Source of the DNA: Thioploca sp.
GTDB taxonomy: Bacteria; Pseudomonadota; Gammaproteobacteria; Beggiatoales; Beggiatoaceae
Direction: 5' to 3'
DNA length: 64,000 nt
Assembly: GCA_012032555.1 (NCBI GenBank)
Contig: JAAUSR010000016.1
Span: 1 to 64,000, forward strand
The notes beneath the pieces are model-generated. The model had not been told where the DNA came from. It did not search any database and was given only the letters and a program-made list of their open reading frames with translations. This document shows, piece by piece, positions 36,434 through 45,206 of the stretch; position 1 is the stretch's first letter, and the number at the start of each line of letters is the position of its first letter. The position numbers were made by a program, and so were the translations under genes.

Positions 36434-39400
36434 TTAATGCGCTTGATGATTACCTTGGTTTAACGAACCGGAAATCGAAAGCACTACATTACCATCAGCG
36501 TCAGTAATGGTCATTTCACCATAGTCATGGTCCTTACCCGGTTCACCGGCATCAGTAAAGATCCAAGTTATGGTAGCACCAGGCACGCCATTATAGCGAC
36601 CCGTTCCTTCACCAATATAAGTATCAAAGCCAGCCACCGGTGGTGCTTCACTAATGGTGGGGTCATCAATACAAGTCGCTGAAGTAAGCGTCTCTAAATG
36701 GAATTTGTCACTATTATTATTCCAGTTAACTTCGAGGTTATTAGGTAATTCATCTGGATTACAATGTAATTCAAAGCCGTGACTTACACCGACTTTACCT
36801 TTACCTTTACCCTTTTCTAGAGTACCACCACCGGTCATCCGTAAACCTTGGCAAGTAACTCCCAAAGTGACTGTCGCCGTGTCAGTACCACCATGACCAT
36901 CTGAGACCGTATAAGTAAAGCTATCGATACCACAAAAGTCAGCGTTCGGTGTGTAAGTAAAGGAACCATCTGGGTTCTGAGTGACTGTACCATTACTGGG
37001 CTGAGTATTAGAACTCACCGTCAAAGGATCGCCGTCTGGATCGGTGTCATTGTCTAATACACCCGGAGCCGGCACAATTAGTGGCACACCTTCATCAGTG
37101 GTATAGCTATCATCGATCGCTACGGGTGGATCATTGACGCAAATCACCGTAATCGTTACCGTGGTAGTATCCTCCACCTGACCATCTGAGACCGTATAAT
37201 CAAAGTTATCGATACCACAATAGTTAGATTCAGGCGTGTAAGTGAAGGAACCCTTTTGGTTTTGAGTAACGTTACCATGATTGGGGTTCGTATTGGAGAT
37301 CACCGTTAAAGGATCGTTATCTGGATCGGTATCATTGCCTAAAACACCCGGAGCTGGGACAGTAAGTGGGACATCTTCATTGGTGGTATAGCTATCTGGG
37401 TTGGCTACTGGCGGATCATTAATTGGATTAACCGTAATTGATACCGTAGTTGTACTGGTAGTCGTACCCCCATCATCCGAGATCGTGTAAGTGTAGCTAT
37501 CATTACCCGAGAAATTAGCGTTCGGGGTATAGGTGAGAGAACCATCGGCGTTCTGAACCACTGTACCATTGCTGGGCTGGGTATTAGAAACCACGCTTAA
37601 TGGACCACCATCGCCACCATCAGTGTCATTGCCTAAAACGCCCGTTGCTGGGACAGTAAGCGGGACATCTTCATTGGTGGTATAGCTATCTGGGTTGGCT
37701 ACCGGTGGGTCATTAACTGGATTAACTGTAATTGATACCGTAGTCGTACTGGTAGTAGTACCGCCATCATCCGAGATCGTGTAAGTGTAGCTATCATTAC
37801 CGAAGAAATTAGCGTTCGGGGTATAGGTGAAAGAACCATCGGCATTCTGAACCACTGTACCATTGCTGGGCTGGGTATTAGAAACCACGCTTAATGGACC
37901 ACCATCGCCACCATCAGTGTCATTGCCTAAAACGCCCGTTGCTGGGACAGTAAGCGGGATATCTTCATTGGTGGTATAGCTATCTGGGTTGGCTACCGGT
38001 GGGTCATTAACTGGATTAACTGTAATTGATACCGTAGTCGTACTGGTAGTAGTACCGCCATCATCCGAGATCGTGTAAGTGTAGCTATCATTACCGAAGA
38101 AATTAGCGTTCGGGGTATAGGTGAAAGAACCATCGGCATTCTGAACCACTGTACCATTGCTGGGCTGGGTATTAGAAACCACGCTCAACGGGCCACCATC
38201 ACCACCATCGGTGTCATTGCCTAAAACACCCACTGCTGGGACAGTAAGCGGGACATCTTCATTGGTGGTATAGCTATCTGGGTTAGCTACCGGTGGATCA
38301 TTAACACAAATGACTTCAATCGTTACCGTGGCGGTATCCATACCAGGTGGTTCTTGACCATCTGAGATCGTATAATCAAAGCTATCCGTACCACAAAAGT
38401 TAGGTTCAGGTGTGTAAGTGAAGGAATCATCTGGGTTTTGGGTGACGGTACCATGACTGGGTAGCGTATTGGAAATCACAGTCAATGGATCACCATCTGG
38501 ATCGGTGTCATTGCCTAAAACATTAATCGTGACAGGCTCATCTTCATTCGTACTCTCGTTATCAGGGTTCGCTACGGGATCATGATTCGGCGCTATAATC
38601 TCAAAGGTTTCGCATTGTGTCGCACTGACGATTCCTTCTGGATCAGAACAATTCGCGGTCACGCAGACTTCATGGAGACCAACCCCCAAACTTTCTGCCA
38701 ATGTGGTGTAACTCACTGGCGTCATATCACTTGGCTGCGGTAAATCAGGATCGATGTTGCTATTAGGAATTTGGGTGAAAGTGCCAGCATCTACTTGAAA
38801 GTCTAAAGAAAGCAGTGTCGTACCCACAAAGCTTGGAATGATATCGGGCAAATTACCTGGATCAGCAATTTGATAACATTGTCCACCGTTTACCGCCATT
38901 TGACCTAAGCTACCGCTACCTTGATTGGTGGTACATGAACTGCCGTTACCAACCGCAATTGAATGAACTACCACACCAGCATTAGCTAGTGCTTGAACGG
39001 CAGCATCAAACTCAGCTTGCGTACCTTGATTACAAACACCATCCGAAGTGAATACCACAATCTTAGGGTTATGAGTAGTAGCATTTGCCACAGTCAAAGC
39101 ACTTACGAGACCATCTCTACAATCGGTATTACGTCCTACAGTATAAGAAGTAAATTGATTAATTCTGCTATTAGTACTAGGAGGACGGGGATAACTAATT
39201 GTAGAATCAACCACTGTATCGAGATAAGAAGGATACGTAACATCGCTAGCATCTGGTGCAATTATCATTTGTACACCGGAAGCGGGTGTCATATCAGCAA
39301 TCGCCGCCGAATCGGCATAAACAACCAAGCCCACTTCATCGCTGATACCTTCGTTGATAATCTCCTGGTTAAGTAATTTTAGAAATTGTTTTTCACAACC

Positions 39401-39742
39401 CAAAATAGGCGCACAACCGGTACCACCACCCTCAGCAGTACTACCCGATATATCCAGCACGTAGATAAAACTGGCGGTTAAGGGATCACCTGCTGTTACC
39501 TCGGCTGAACCTAAGACGTCAATATCCGTGGTCGTATTACCATTGGGGAGGGTAATTGGAGAACCTCCGGTCAGCGGTGAATCAATAGTCACCTTACACT
39601 CTCCACCATTAGCTAAGAATTCGCTGCTTGAACCCGCTAATACTGAAGTTGATACTAAGCCAAGAGATAACAACCCCATACACCACTTACTGAGTATATG
39701 AGTTTTACTCTCTTGAAAAGATTTTGATTTTTTTGAGGCCAT
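36434..39742 (-). CDS. Large secreted VWA protein with six tandem cadherin-like repeats
   Basis: The ATG at 39740-39742 is the best start because GGAG lies nine bases upstream. The frame begins earlier, at 39787, without a ribosome site. The product (about 1,100 residues) has a signal peptide ending STSVLA and a von Willebrand A domain whose metal-binding DISGS is near the N-terminus. Six tandem 98-residue-type units follow (start PVANPDSYTTNED, end YTYTISD or similar), typical of tandem-95/cadherin-like domains. The last 140 residues form a separate beta-rich domain after RMTGGG. Asp-rich DPDGDPLTV loops probably bind Ca2+. Proteins of this kind act in cell-surface adhesion or surface layers. 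Three central units are almost identical in DNA. Confidence 0.9.
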   Translation of the reverse strand: MASKKSKSFQESKTHILSKWCMGLLSLGLVSTSVLAGSSSEFLANGGECKVTIDSPLTGGSPITLPNGNTTTDIDVLGSAEVTAGDPLTASFIYVLDISGSTAEGGGTGCAPILGCEKQFLKLLNQEIINEGISDEVGLVVYADSAAIADMTPASGVQMIIAPDASDVTYPSYLDTVVDSTISYPRPPSTNSRINQFTSYTVGRNTDCRDGLVSALTVANATTHNPKIVVFTSDGVCNQGTQAEFDAAVQALANAGVVVHSIAVGNGSSCTTNQGSGSLGQMAVNGGQCYQIADPGNLPDIIPSFVGTTLLSLDFQVDAGTFTQIPNSNIDPDLPQPSDMTPVSYTTLAESLGVGLHEVCVTANCSDPEGIVSATQCETFEIIAPNHDPVANPDNESTNEDEPVTINVLGNDTDPDGDPLTVISNTLPSHGTVTQNPDDSFTYTPEPNFCGTDSFDYTISDGQEPPGMDTATVTIEVICVNDPPVANPDSYTTNEDVPLTVPAVGVLGNDTDGGDGGPLSVVSNTQPSNGTVVQNADGSFTYTPNANFFGNDSYTYTISDDGGTTTSTTTVSITVNPVNDPPVANPDSYTTNEDIPLTVPATGVLGNDTDGGDGGPLSVVSNTQPSNGTVVQNADGSFTYTPNANFFGNDSYTYTISDDGGTTTSTTTVSITVNPVNDPPVANPDSYTTNEDVPLTVPATGVLGNDTDGGDGGPLSVVSNTQPSNGTVVQNADGSLTYTPNANFSGNDSYTYTISDDGGTTTSTTTVSITVNPINDPPVANPDSYTTNEDVPLTVPAPGVLGNDTDPDNDPLTVISNTNPNHGNVTQNQKGSFTYTPESNYCGIDNFDYTVSDGQVEDTTTVTITVICVNDPPVAIDDSYTTDEGVPLIVPAPGVLDNDTDPDGDPLTVSSNTQPSNGTVTQNPDGSFTYTPNADFCGIDSFTYTVSDGHGGTDTATVTLGVTCQGLRMTGGGTLEKGKGKGKVGVSHGFELHCNPDELPNNLEVNWNNNSDKFHLETLTSATCIDDPTISEAPPVAGFDTYIGEGTGRYNGVPGATITWIFTDAGEPGKDHDYGEMTITDADGNVVLSISGSLNQGNHQAH
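37387..38268 (-). repeat. Three tandem 294-bp units inside the VWA/cadherin gene
   Basis: The motif TATAGCTATCTGGGTT recurs at 37387, 37681, 37975 and 38269, always 294 bp apart (98 codons). The units between these points are nearly identical, so they arose by recent duplication or have been kept alike by recombination. The flanking units 1, 5 and 6 are more diverged. Copy number may vary between strains and may be collapsed in assemblies. Confidence 0.9.
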
Positions 39743-39835
39743 TTTGAATTTCTCCATTAAGGAATAGTCAAATGAGAAGTTCAACATTTATTATGAATTT
39801 AACCTACCTAACTTAGTTAGGAAAATAAACAAGCA

Positions 39836-39870
39836 AAGCCCGCCCTTTTTTTGGTTATAAAGGGTGGCTT
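39836..39870 (-). terminator. Hairpin after the dsbD-tlpA-Uma2 run
   Basis: AAGCCCGCCCTTT and AAAGGGTGGCTT (39836-39848 and 39859-39870) pair with a single bulge and a G-T. On the minus strand the hairpin is followed by a T-rich stretch (TGCTTGTTTATTTT). It lies downstream of the Uma2 gene at 40054 and may end that transcript. Confidence 0.45.
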
Positions 39871-40053
39871 GAGTTTTTAACGAAGTTAAAAACAATATTT
39901 ATTGTATTGTATAAATTACTTTAAGTCAAGACAGTTGTTACCTCTAAATCAGGATTTTCAGGATGGAAGAATTCGCAGAATTGAATAGTCGTTCACTACC
40001 TCATTCTGTTATTTTTTATTCGCACAGTGTCTAGGCTACTTATTTCGATAGTT

Positions 40054-40569
40054 TTAGCGGACTCTTTTAAAGACTGCTTTCACTGAAATTTTAATATCCA
40101 TTACTTTATCAATTACTTCAGTGTCTTTAGTATCAAAGGTTTCTCCTTCAGTTGGTCGAGAGTAAACTTGAATGGTTTTAGTTGCCGGGATAATTAACCA
40201 ACAGGATTTTACCCCCAGTGCAAAATAGGCTTTTATTTTGGCGATAAGACCACTTATTCCTTGACTGGGTGAGAGAATTTCTATTGATAAATCAGGCATT
40301 TTCTGAACACGTAATACATCAACGGGGACGCTCTCTGGTGGGTCTAAATACACGCTGATGTCTGGTTTTAACTCCTCTTTTGTTCTCAGGCTAAATTGAC
40401 TCAGATCGATATGTCTGGTTTCCAAACTTAATTCTGGTAAGACGGTAAACCGCTCATCATCGGATAAAAGGACAGTGAGGTTGCCTTGGACCAGACTATG
40501 ATTTAACGACCCCACACTCTCATCCTCTTCAGCCTCCTCCTCATCGAATGCTATCACTGGGTTCATCAT
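40054..40569 (-). CDS. Uma2-family putative nuclease, short form
   Basis: The 171-residue protein has the Uma2 core KPDISVYLDPPES, then the strand MPDLSIEILSPSQGISGL, where the Asp and Glu of the PD-(D/E)XK pattern lie, and the helix KIKAYFALGVKSCWLI. An acidic N-terminus precedes it. It is the second Uma2 gene of the window and is not closely alike to the one at 33151. It is four bases downstream of tlpA on the same strand, so it probably shares its transcript although no functional link is evident. Confidence 0.85.
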   Translation of the reverse strand: MMNPVIAFDEEEAEEDESVGSLNHSLVQGNLTVLLSDDERFTVLPELSLETRHIDLSQFSLRTKEELKPDISVYLDPPESVPVDVLRVQKMPDLSIEILSPSQGISGLIAKIKAYFALGVKSCWLIIPATKTIQVYSRPTEGETFDTKDTEVIDKVMDIKISVKAVFKRVR

Positions 40570-40573
40570 GTGT

Positions 40574-41110
40574 TCATTCCTTTCCCGATAACAACGGTTT
40601 GATGATTTTTTCTAGCGTTATCTGATCCATTTCCCCTGGAGTTTGTAAAACCATATTACCTTGACGATCAACTATCGCTGTAAAAGGCAATACCCCAGCG
40701 TTATCCCCAAATTGGTGTGCCACTTCAATTACCTGATCTTCTTCAGCAACTAAAATAGGATAATTAATTTTCACCCGCTGCACAAAATCTTTGACATGTT
40801 CTGGTGTATCCAAAGCAATACCTACAAATTGTAAGCCTCGATCAGCATATTTTTTTTGAATGTTGACAAATTGAGGAATTTCTTGGATACAGGGTGGACA
40901 CCAGGTTGCCCAGAAGTTAACTACCACTACTTTGCCATTCCATTCCGAATTATGCCGATCTTTACCCGTTAAATCCGGCAGCATAAAATCTGGGCGGCGT
41001 ACCAGTTCTTCTTGTGCCAGTAATAGCTTATATCCCCAATAACCACTGACACTCACTAAGCTAAGCAAAAATAAAAGGGTAACCACGATGAAATAAGCTG
41101 GTTTTTTCAT
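40574..41110 (-). CDS. TlpA/ResA-type thiol-disulfide reductase, membrane anchored
   Basis: The 178-residue protein has an N-terminal membrane anchor (AYFIVVTLLFLLSLVSVSGYWG, here given as two parts: AYFIVVTLLF and LLSLVSVSG) and a periplasmic thioredoxin-fold domain. The domain has the active site WATWCPPC and the cis-Pro loop VLPFTAIV. Such proteins keep periplasmic thiols reduced, especially apocytochrome c cysteines before haem attachment. The start overlaps the end of dsbD by four bases, so electrons from DsbD would pass to it. This suits the nine-haem cytochrome encoded in the same window. Confidence 0.93.
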   Translation of the reverse strand: MKKPAYFIVVTLLFLLSLVSVSGYWGYKLLLAQEELVRRPDFMLPDLTGKDRHNSEWNGKVVVVNFWATWCPPCIQEIPQFVNIQKKYADRGLQFVGIALDTPEHVKDFVQRVKINYPILVAEEDQVIEVAHQFGDNAGVLPFTAIVDRQGNMVLQTPGEMDQITLEKIIKPLLSGKE

Positions 41111-43632
41111 AATGATTGTATCTGTTGTAAATGTTGACGAAATTGTGCGGCTGGCATAAAGCCAATGACTCGATAGGACCGTTGTTCTTGTCCGTGGGAA
41201 TCAAAAAATAAAATCGCGGGTGGACCATAGAGACCCAAGTTTTTATATAAGGCTTTATCTAGTTCATCATTGGGTGTGACATCCGCTCGCAGTAACACGA
41301 AGTGAGAAAGCAATTGTTGGACTTGCGGATCGGCAAAGGTAAAATGTTCCATTTCCTGACAAGAGACACACCAATCCGCGTAAAAATCTAGCATAACGGG
41401 TTTACCTTGTTGGGTAGCAGCAGTTAACTCTGTGGTTAATCCCGCTAAGCCTTTAACCGGTTTAAATAATGACGGTTGAGTCATCGCCGGCGTTTGATTC
41501 AGTTGGAAAGGTTGGAGTGGTTGTAACAGGTGATGATTGCCGCTAGCTAAACCAATGAGCAGTAATATACCGTAAACCAATAAAATAATTCCCAATCCTT
41601 TCCACAACCGTAACCAACCCGATACGCCGACTTTAATACTATCTAAAGCACCCATGTAAACACCGGCGACAATGAGTAAGCTAGCCGTTAATAACATGGT
41701 GATTGCGGGTGGAACGACTCGATCCACCATCCAAATAGCGATAGCGAGTAGCATCACCCCAAAAATTGAACGAATGATTTCCATCCATTCACCGGTTCTC
41801 GGTAACCAATGTCCGGCAGAAATACCAACAATAATCAAGGGAACACCCATACCCAGACTCATAGAAAATAAGGATAAACCACCCAGTAAAGCATCACCGG
41901 TTTGACCAATATAAATTAGTGCACCCATTAAAGGCGCAGCGACACAAGGACCAACAATGAGTGCTGATAAAACCCCCATAATCGCTACACCCATTAAAGT
42001 CCCACCGGCTTGGCGATTACTTAAGGTGGTGAAATGAGTTTGTAAAGCAGCGGGCATTTGCAATTCATAACAACCAAACATGGATAAAGCTAAAGCCACA
42101 AATACCAGAGAAAAGGTAATCAGTACCCAACTTTGTTGGAAAATAGCCTGTAAATTTTCTCCCAGTAAACCGGTTAATACCCCAACAGTGGCATAAGTTA
42201 TAGCCATCGCTAAGACGTAACTGCTTGACATGAGAAAAGCTTTATAAGTCGTGACCTGCTCACCTTGTCCAATGATAATGCTAGACAAGATAGGAATCAT
42301 TGGAAAAACGCAGGGCGTAAATGAGAGCAATAAACCTAAACCAAAAAACATCATAATGGTGTAGAACTTATTTGCATGAGCGAGTAAATCGGCAATTCGA
42401 TCTTGCTCAGCCAGCGGCTTGGGCTTGAAGGGAACACGATTTCTAGGAACAGAATTTGTTGCTGTAGCGGGTTTTAATCGAGGATAATCATTTTTTAGCG
42501 TTAAGTTAATCGTTTTCTGTATCGGCGCATAACATAAACCCGCTACTGCACAGCCTTGATATTCCACTTGTAAGCGCGCTGTTGATGAACCATTCGTTTG
42601 AATCGGTAATTTGATTTCAAGTACCGGTTGTTGATAAATCTCGGTTTGACCTAAAACCTTATCTTGATGAAGGGTACCGGTTGGTAAGATTGGTGTACCT
42701 AATTGTCCAGGACTTTGCAAAGCAAAGTGTAACTTGTTTCGATATAGGTAATAACCAGCCGCAATTTGCCAACGCAAAGTAAGATAGTTAGCGTTAGAAA
42801 AGATCGCGGAAAAAATAAAAGCTTGTTCTGGATCAAGAAATTGTTTATTGGGCTGAGTTAATCCTAAAAAATCACTTAACTTTTTAAAATAGCTCTTTAA
42901 ACTCGATTCTGATTCTTTAATTTCACTTGAAGTCTGTACCGAAGAAGTCGGTGGTTCAGATTGATTAACCTCACTGTTAAAATCAGTTACTGTGGAAGTA
43001 GCCGTTAGGTTGGTTAGATCAACAATTGTGGTTTTTTCAATGGGTGGGTAACATAATTTGTTTTCAGCACAGCCTTGGTAGGTGACTTTTAGCGTCAGGT
43101 GATCTAAACCTTGAGTTTCTTTCAAAGGCAATTTGATCGTCACAGTGTGTTCATAAATTGCAATCAACCCATATTTAATATCTTCTTTCGTTGTTCCTGG
43201 CGGAAATTGTGGTTCACCTAAAACCCCACCATCTATCAGAGCAAATTTAAATTTATCTCGATAAAGATAATGATCGGCTGCAATTTGCCAATGTGCGACT
43301 AAAACAGCAGCTTCTTCTAAATAAGTAGAGAAAATAAAAGCCTTATCCGGTGGCAGAACTTTATTATTCTCACTTAAGGACTCTGCCGAGGTAGCCGCTG
43401 GTAAGTTAAAAGGTTGTTCTGCTGGCGAAGGTAATAGCGAAGCTTCCCCAACGGGTAAGTCACTCGCTTGAGGTTCAAGAGTAAATAATGACGATTCTTT
43501 TGAAAAAGGCGGTTGAGCAAGTTGCTGAGTATCTCCAACCAACTCTGTTGATTGATTGGTAGCCACTTCGGCATAGAGATTTCCGGTCAATAACCCGCCT
43601 AATAGAGTCAATAACAATAATGGTCTCATCAA
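41107..43632 (-). CDS. dsbD: Thiol:disulfide interchange protein DsbD, with doubled N-terminal domain
   Basis: DsbD moves electrons from cytoplasmic thioredoxin to periplasmic partners. At 841 residues it is longer than the usual 560-620. After a signal peptide (ending NLYA) there are two DsbD-alpha domains, at about residues 90-210 and 265-390, each with a CxxxxxC pair (CAENKLC and CAVAGLC). The eight-helix membrane domain follows, with its two redox cysteines in TPCVFPMIP and VGPCVAAPLMG. The C-terminal thioredoxin domain has YADWCVSCQEME. The duplication explains the extra length. Overlaps tlpA by four bases. Confidence 0.95.
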   Translation of the reverse strand: MMRPLLLLTLLGGLLTGNLYAEVATNQSTELVGDTQQLAQPPFSKESSLFTLEPQASDLPVGEASLLPSPAEQPFNLPAATSAESLSENNKVLPPDKAFIFSTYLEEAAVLVAHWQIAADHYLYRDKFKFALIDGGVLGEPQFPPGTTKEDIKYGLIAIYEHTVTIKLPLKETQGLDHLTLKVTYQGCAENKLCYPPIEKTTIVDLTNLTATSTVTDFNSEVNQSEPPTSSVQTSSEIKESESSLKSYFKKLSDFLGLTQPNKQFLDPEQAFIFSAIFSNANYLTLRWQIAAGYYLYRNKLHFALQSPGQLGTPILPTGTLHQDKVLGQTEIYQQPVLEIKLPIQTNGSSTARLQVEYQGCAVAGLCYAPIQKTINLTLKNDYPRLKPATATNSVPRNRVPFKPKPLAEQDRIADLLAHANKFYTIMMFFGLGLLLSFTPCVFPMIPILSSIIIGQGEQVTTYKAFLMSSSYVLAMAITYATVGVLTGLLGENLQAIFQQSWVLITFSLVFVALALSMFGCYELQMPAALQTHFTTLSNRQAGGTLMGVAIMGVLSALIVGPCVAAPLMGALIYIGQTGDALLGGLSLFSMSLGMGVPLIIVGISAGHWLPRTGEWMEIIRSIFGVMLLAIAIWMVDRVVPPAITMLLTASLLIVAGVYMGALDSIKVGVSGWLRLWKGLGIILLVYGILLLIGLASGNHHLLQPLQPFQLNQTPAMTQPSLFKPVKGLAGLTTELTAATQQGKPVMLDFYADWCVSCQEMEHFTFADPQVQQLLSHFVLLRADVTPNDELDKALYKNLGLYGPPAILFFDSHGQEQRSYRVIGFMPAAQFRQHLQQIQSL

Positions 43633-43696
43633 AATGACAAATCCTAAAGGTTAAGTCAACAGGCTACATCCACCTCAAATTTGCTTTTATGAGCAC

Positions 43697-44050
43697 TTAG
43701 GTCAAAGTTGCTTTAACTGAAGCTTTACTGACAACTTGATCAAGCCATGATAAATAATGAGGTGAGCCATTTTCTATAGAAAAAGCAATTAATTCAGGTA
43801 CTTGATAAGGATGTTGTTGTAATAAAGTTTGTTGTATGGTGGTATAACAATCCTGACGAGTTTTAATAAATAATAAGACTTCGTTATCAGTAATAATTTT
43901 ATCTTCCCATTCATAGATTGATGATATGTTGGGTACAATATTAATACAAGCGGCTAAATGATGGGTTACTAAATATTTAGCTAATTGTTGGGCAACTTCC
44001 ATATTAGGACAAGTCGTTAAAAGTAATTGATATTCACTATTGGTTTCCAT
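43697..44050 (-). CDS. cutA: CutA divalent-ion tolerance protein
   Basis: The 117-residue protein has the ferredoxin-like CutA fold: a start strand YQLLLTTCPNMEVAQQLA, the Cys of AACINIVPNISSIYEWE, and VLLFIKTRQDCY. CutA forms a trimer and has been linked to copper and other divalent metal tolerance; its real role is still open. It sits just upstream of dsbD on the same strand, a common arrangement in gammaproteobacteria. Confidence 0.95.
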   Translation of the reverse strand: METNSEYQLLLTTCPNMEVAQQLAKYLVTHHLAACINIVPNISSIYEWEDKIITDNEVLLFIKTRQDCYTTIQQTLLQQHPYQVPELIAFSIENGSPHYLSWLDQVVSKASVKATLT

Positions 44051-44189
44051 AAATACCTCTTCGGTTTAAATTTTAACCACGCAAAAAATTTGTTTTATCG
44101 CACCGAGTTTGTTAATTTGACTGGGGTTATTTCCATTTTTTTAGCAGGCCTCTTTTAGTTAGTCTATTCACTTGGTCACGTGGACTATA

Positions 44190-44627
44190 ATGAATTTATC
44201 ACAACAATTATTCTGGCTGTTTTTAATTATCCCTTTGATTGAAATTTATCTGTTCATTATGGTAGTTAATCTTATTGGGATTTTATCCACTTTATTCTTA
44301 GTCATATTATCGGCTATCGTAGGCACTTATATCCTGCGTATTCAAGGCGTTATAACTTTGCAGACCCTGCAAATGACTTTAGAAAAAAGAACCATACCAA
44401 CAGAAGCTTTATTAGAAAGTATTTTGCAATCATTAGGCGGTGTGTTATTAATTATTCCCGGTTTTTTCACCGATGTCTTAGGATTAGCTTGTCTTATTCC
44501 TGGTGTGCGCCGCTATCTATTTTTATCATGGTATCAACCTATTCAACCCACTTCATCATCTCAAACTAAATCTCCAAGACAACCCATGACGATTGAAGGA
44601 GAATACCGGCGAGAACAAGACAAATAA
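44190..44627 (+). CDS. fxsA: FxsA-family inner membrane protein
   Basis: The product (145 residues from the ATG at 44190; a TTG six codons earlier is also open) starts with the FxsA-typical LFWLFLIIPLIEIYLFI. It has further membrane segments and the conserved GGVLLIIPGFFTDVLGL. In E. coli overexpressed FxsA relieves exclusion of phage T7 by the F plasmid (known for the family). Its normal role is not defined. It is divergent from cutA. Confidence 0.92.
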   Translation: MNLSQQLFWLFLIIPLIEIYLFIMVVNLIGILSTLFLVILSAIVGTYILRIQGVITLQTLQMTLEKRTIPTEALLESILQSLGGVLLIIPGFFTDVLGLACLIPGVRRYLFLSWYQPIQPTSSSQTKSPRQPMTIEGEYRREQDK

Positions 44628-45206
44628 TATTGATTTGGCATCGCCATCGAATTAACTGGACCAATTTTAAGTAAATGGCGAGATAAATAACAACCATAAT
44701 GTGATGAGCAACTTTTTATAATTTATTGACTTTAGAATTTGAATAACAATAAAAAATAAAATATTTAATGTTGTCAAGATGAAATGTCATTTCATCTCAA
44801 AATAAAACTAAGTTTATCATGAATTGAAAAGTTGATTGTGTTTATTTGATTGGCTTGAGTAAATGGTTACCATCCTAACTTCCCACCATAAAAATTTTGC
44901 TCATGATCACGACGGTTCAAGTTATTAAGCGTTAAAGCGTTATGACCTAACTGATAACTGAATGACGGTTTAAATTATAAAATTGAAAGGGTTTTTACCT
45001 AACTGATAAGCGTTATCTACCCACCCAATAAATTCTGATAATAAGCACTATTGTTAAAATAATAAGGGCAGTAATTTTATTAACTGCTTATTTTATAAAG
45101 CCAAATAACCGTAGTCAGCATTGAGGTGTAAATTTTGCTAAGCAAGAAAACAAGCTATCTCTTTTTTAGGGATAATAAACAGTGACTTCAAGGAGTCCTC
45201 CTTTTT
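44628..45206. other. Long gap before the sensor kinase gene
   Basis: These 579 bases hold no gene that I can support. The 13-base direct repeat ACCTAACTGATAA occurs at 44945-44957 and again at 44997-45009, spaced 52 bp apart, a possible regulator site pair. CAAGGAGTCC shortly before 45207 is the ribosome site of the kinase gene. Confidence 0.5.

Noticed and set aside
36434..39742. Repeat array considered as a CRISPR or other nucleic-acid repeat system
   Set aside because: The 294-bp period is an exact multiple of three and lies within one long reading frame of cadherin-like domains.
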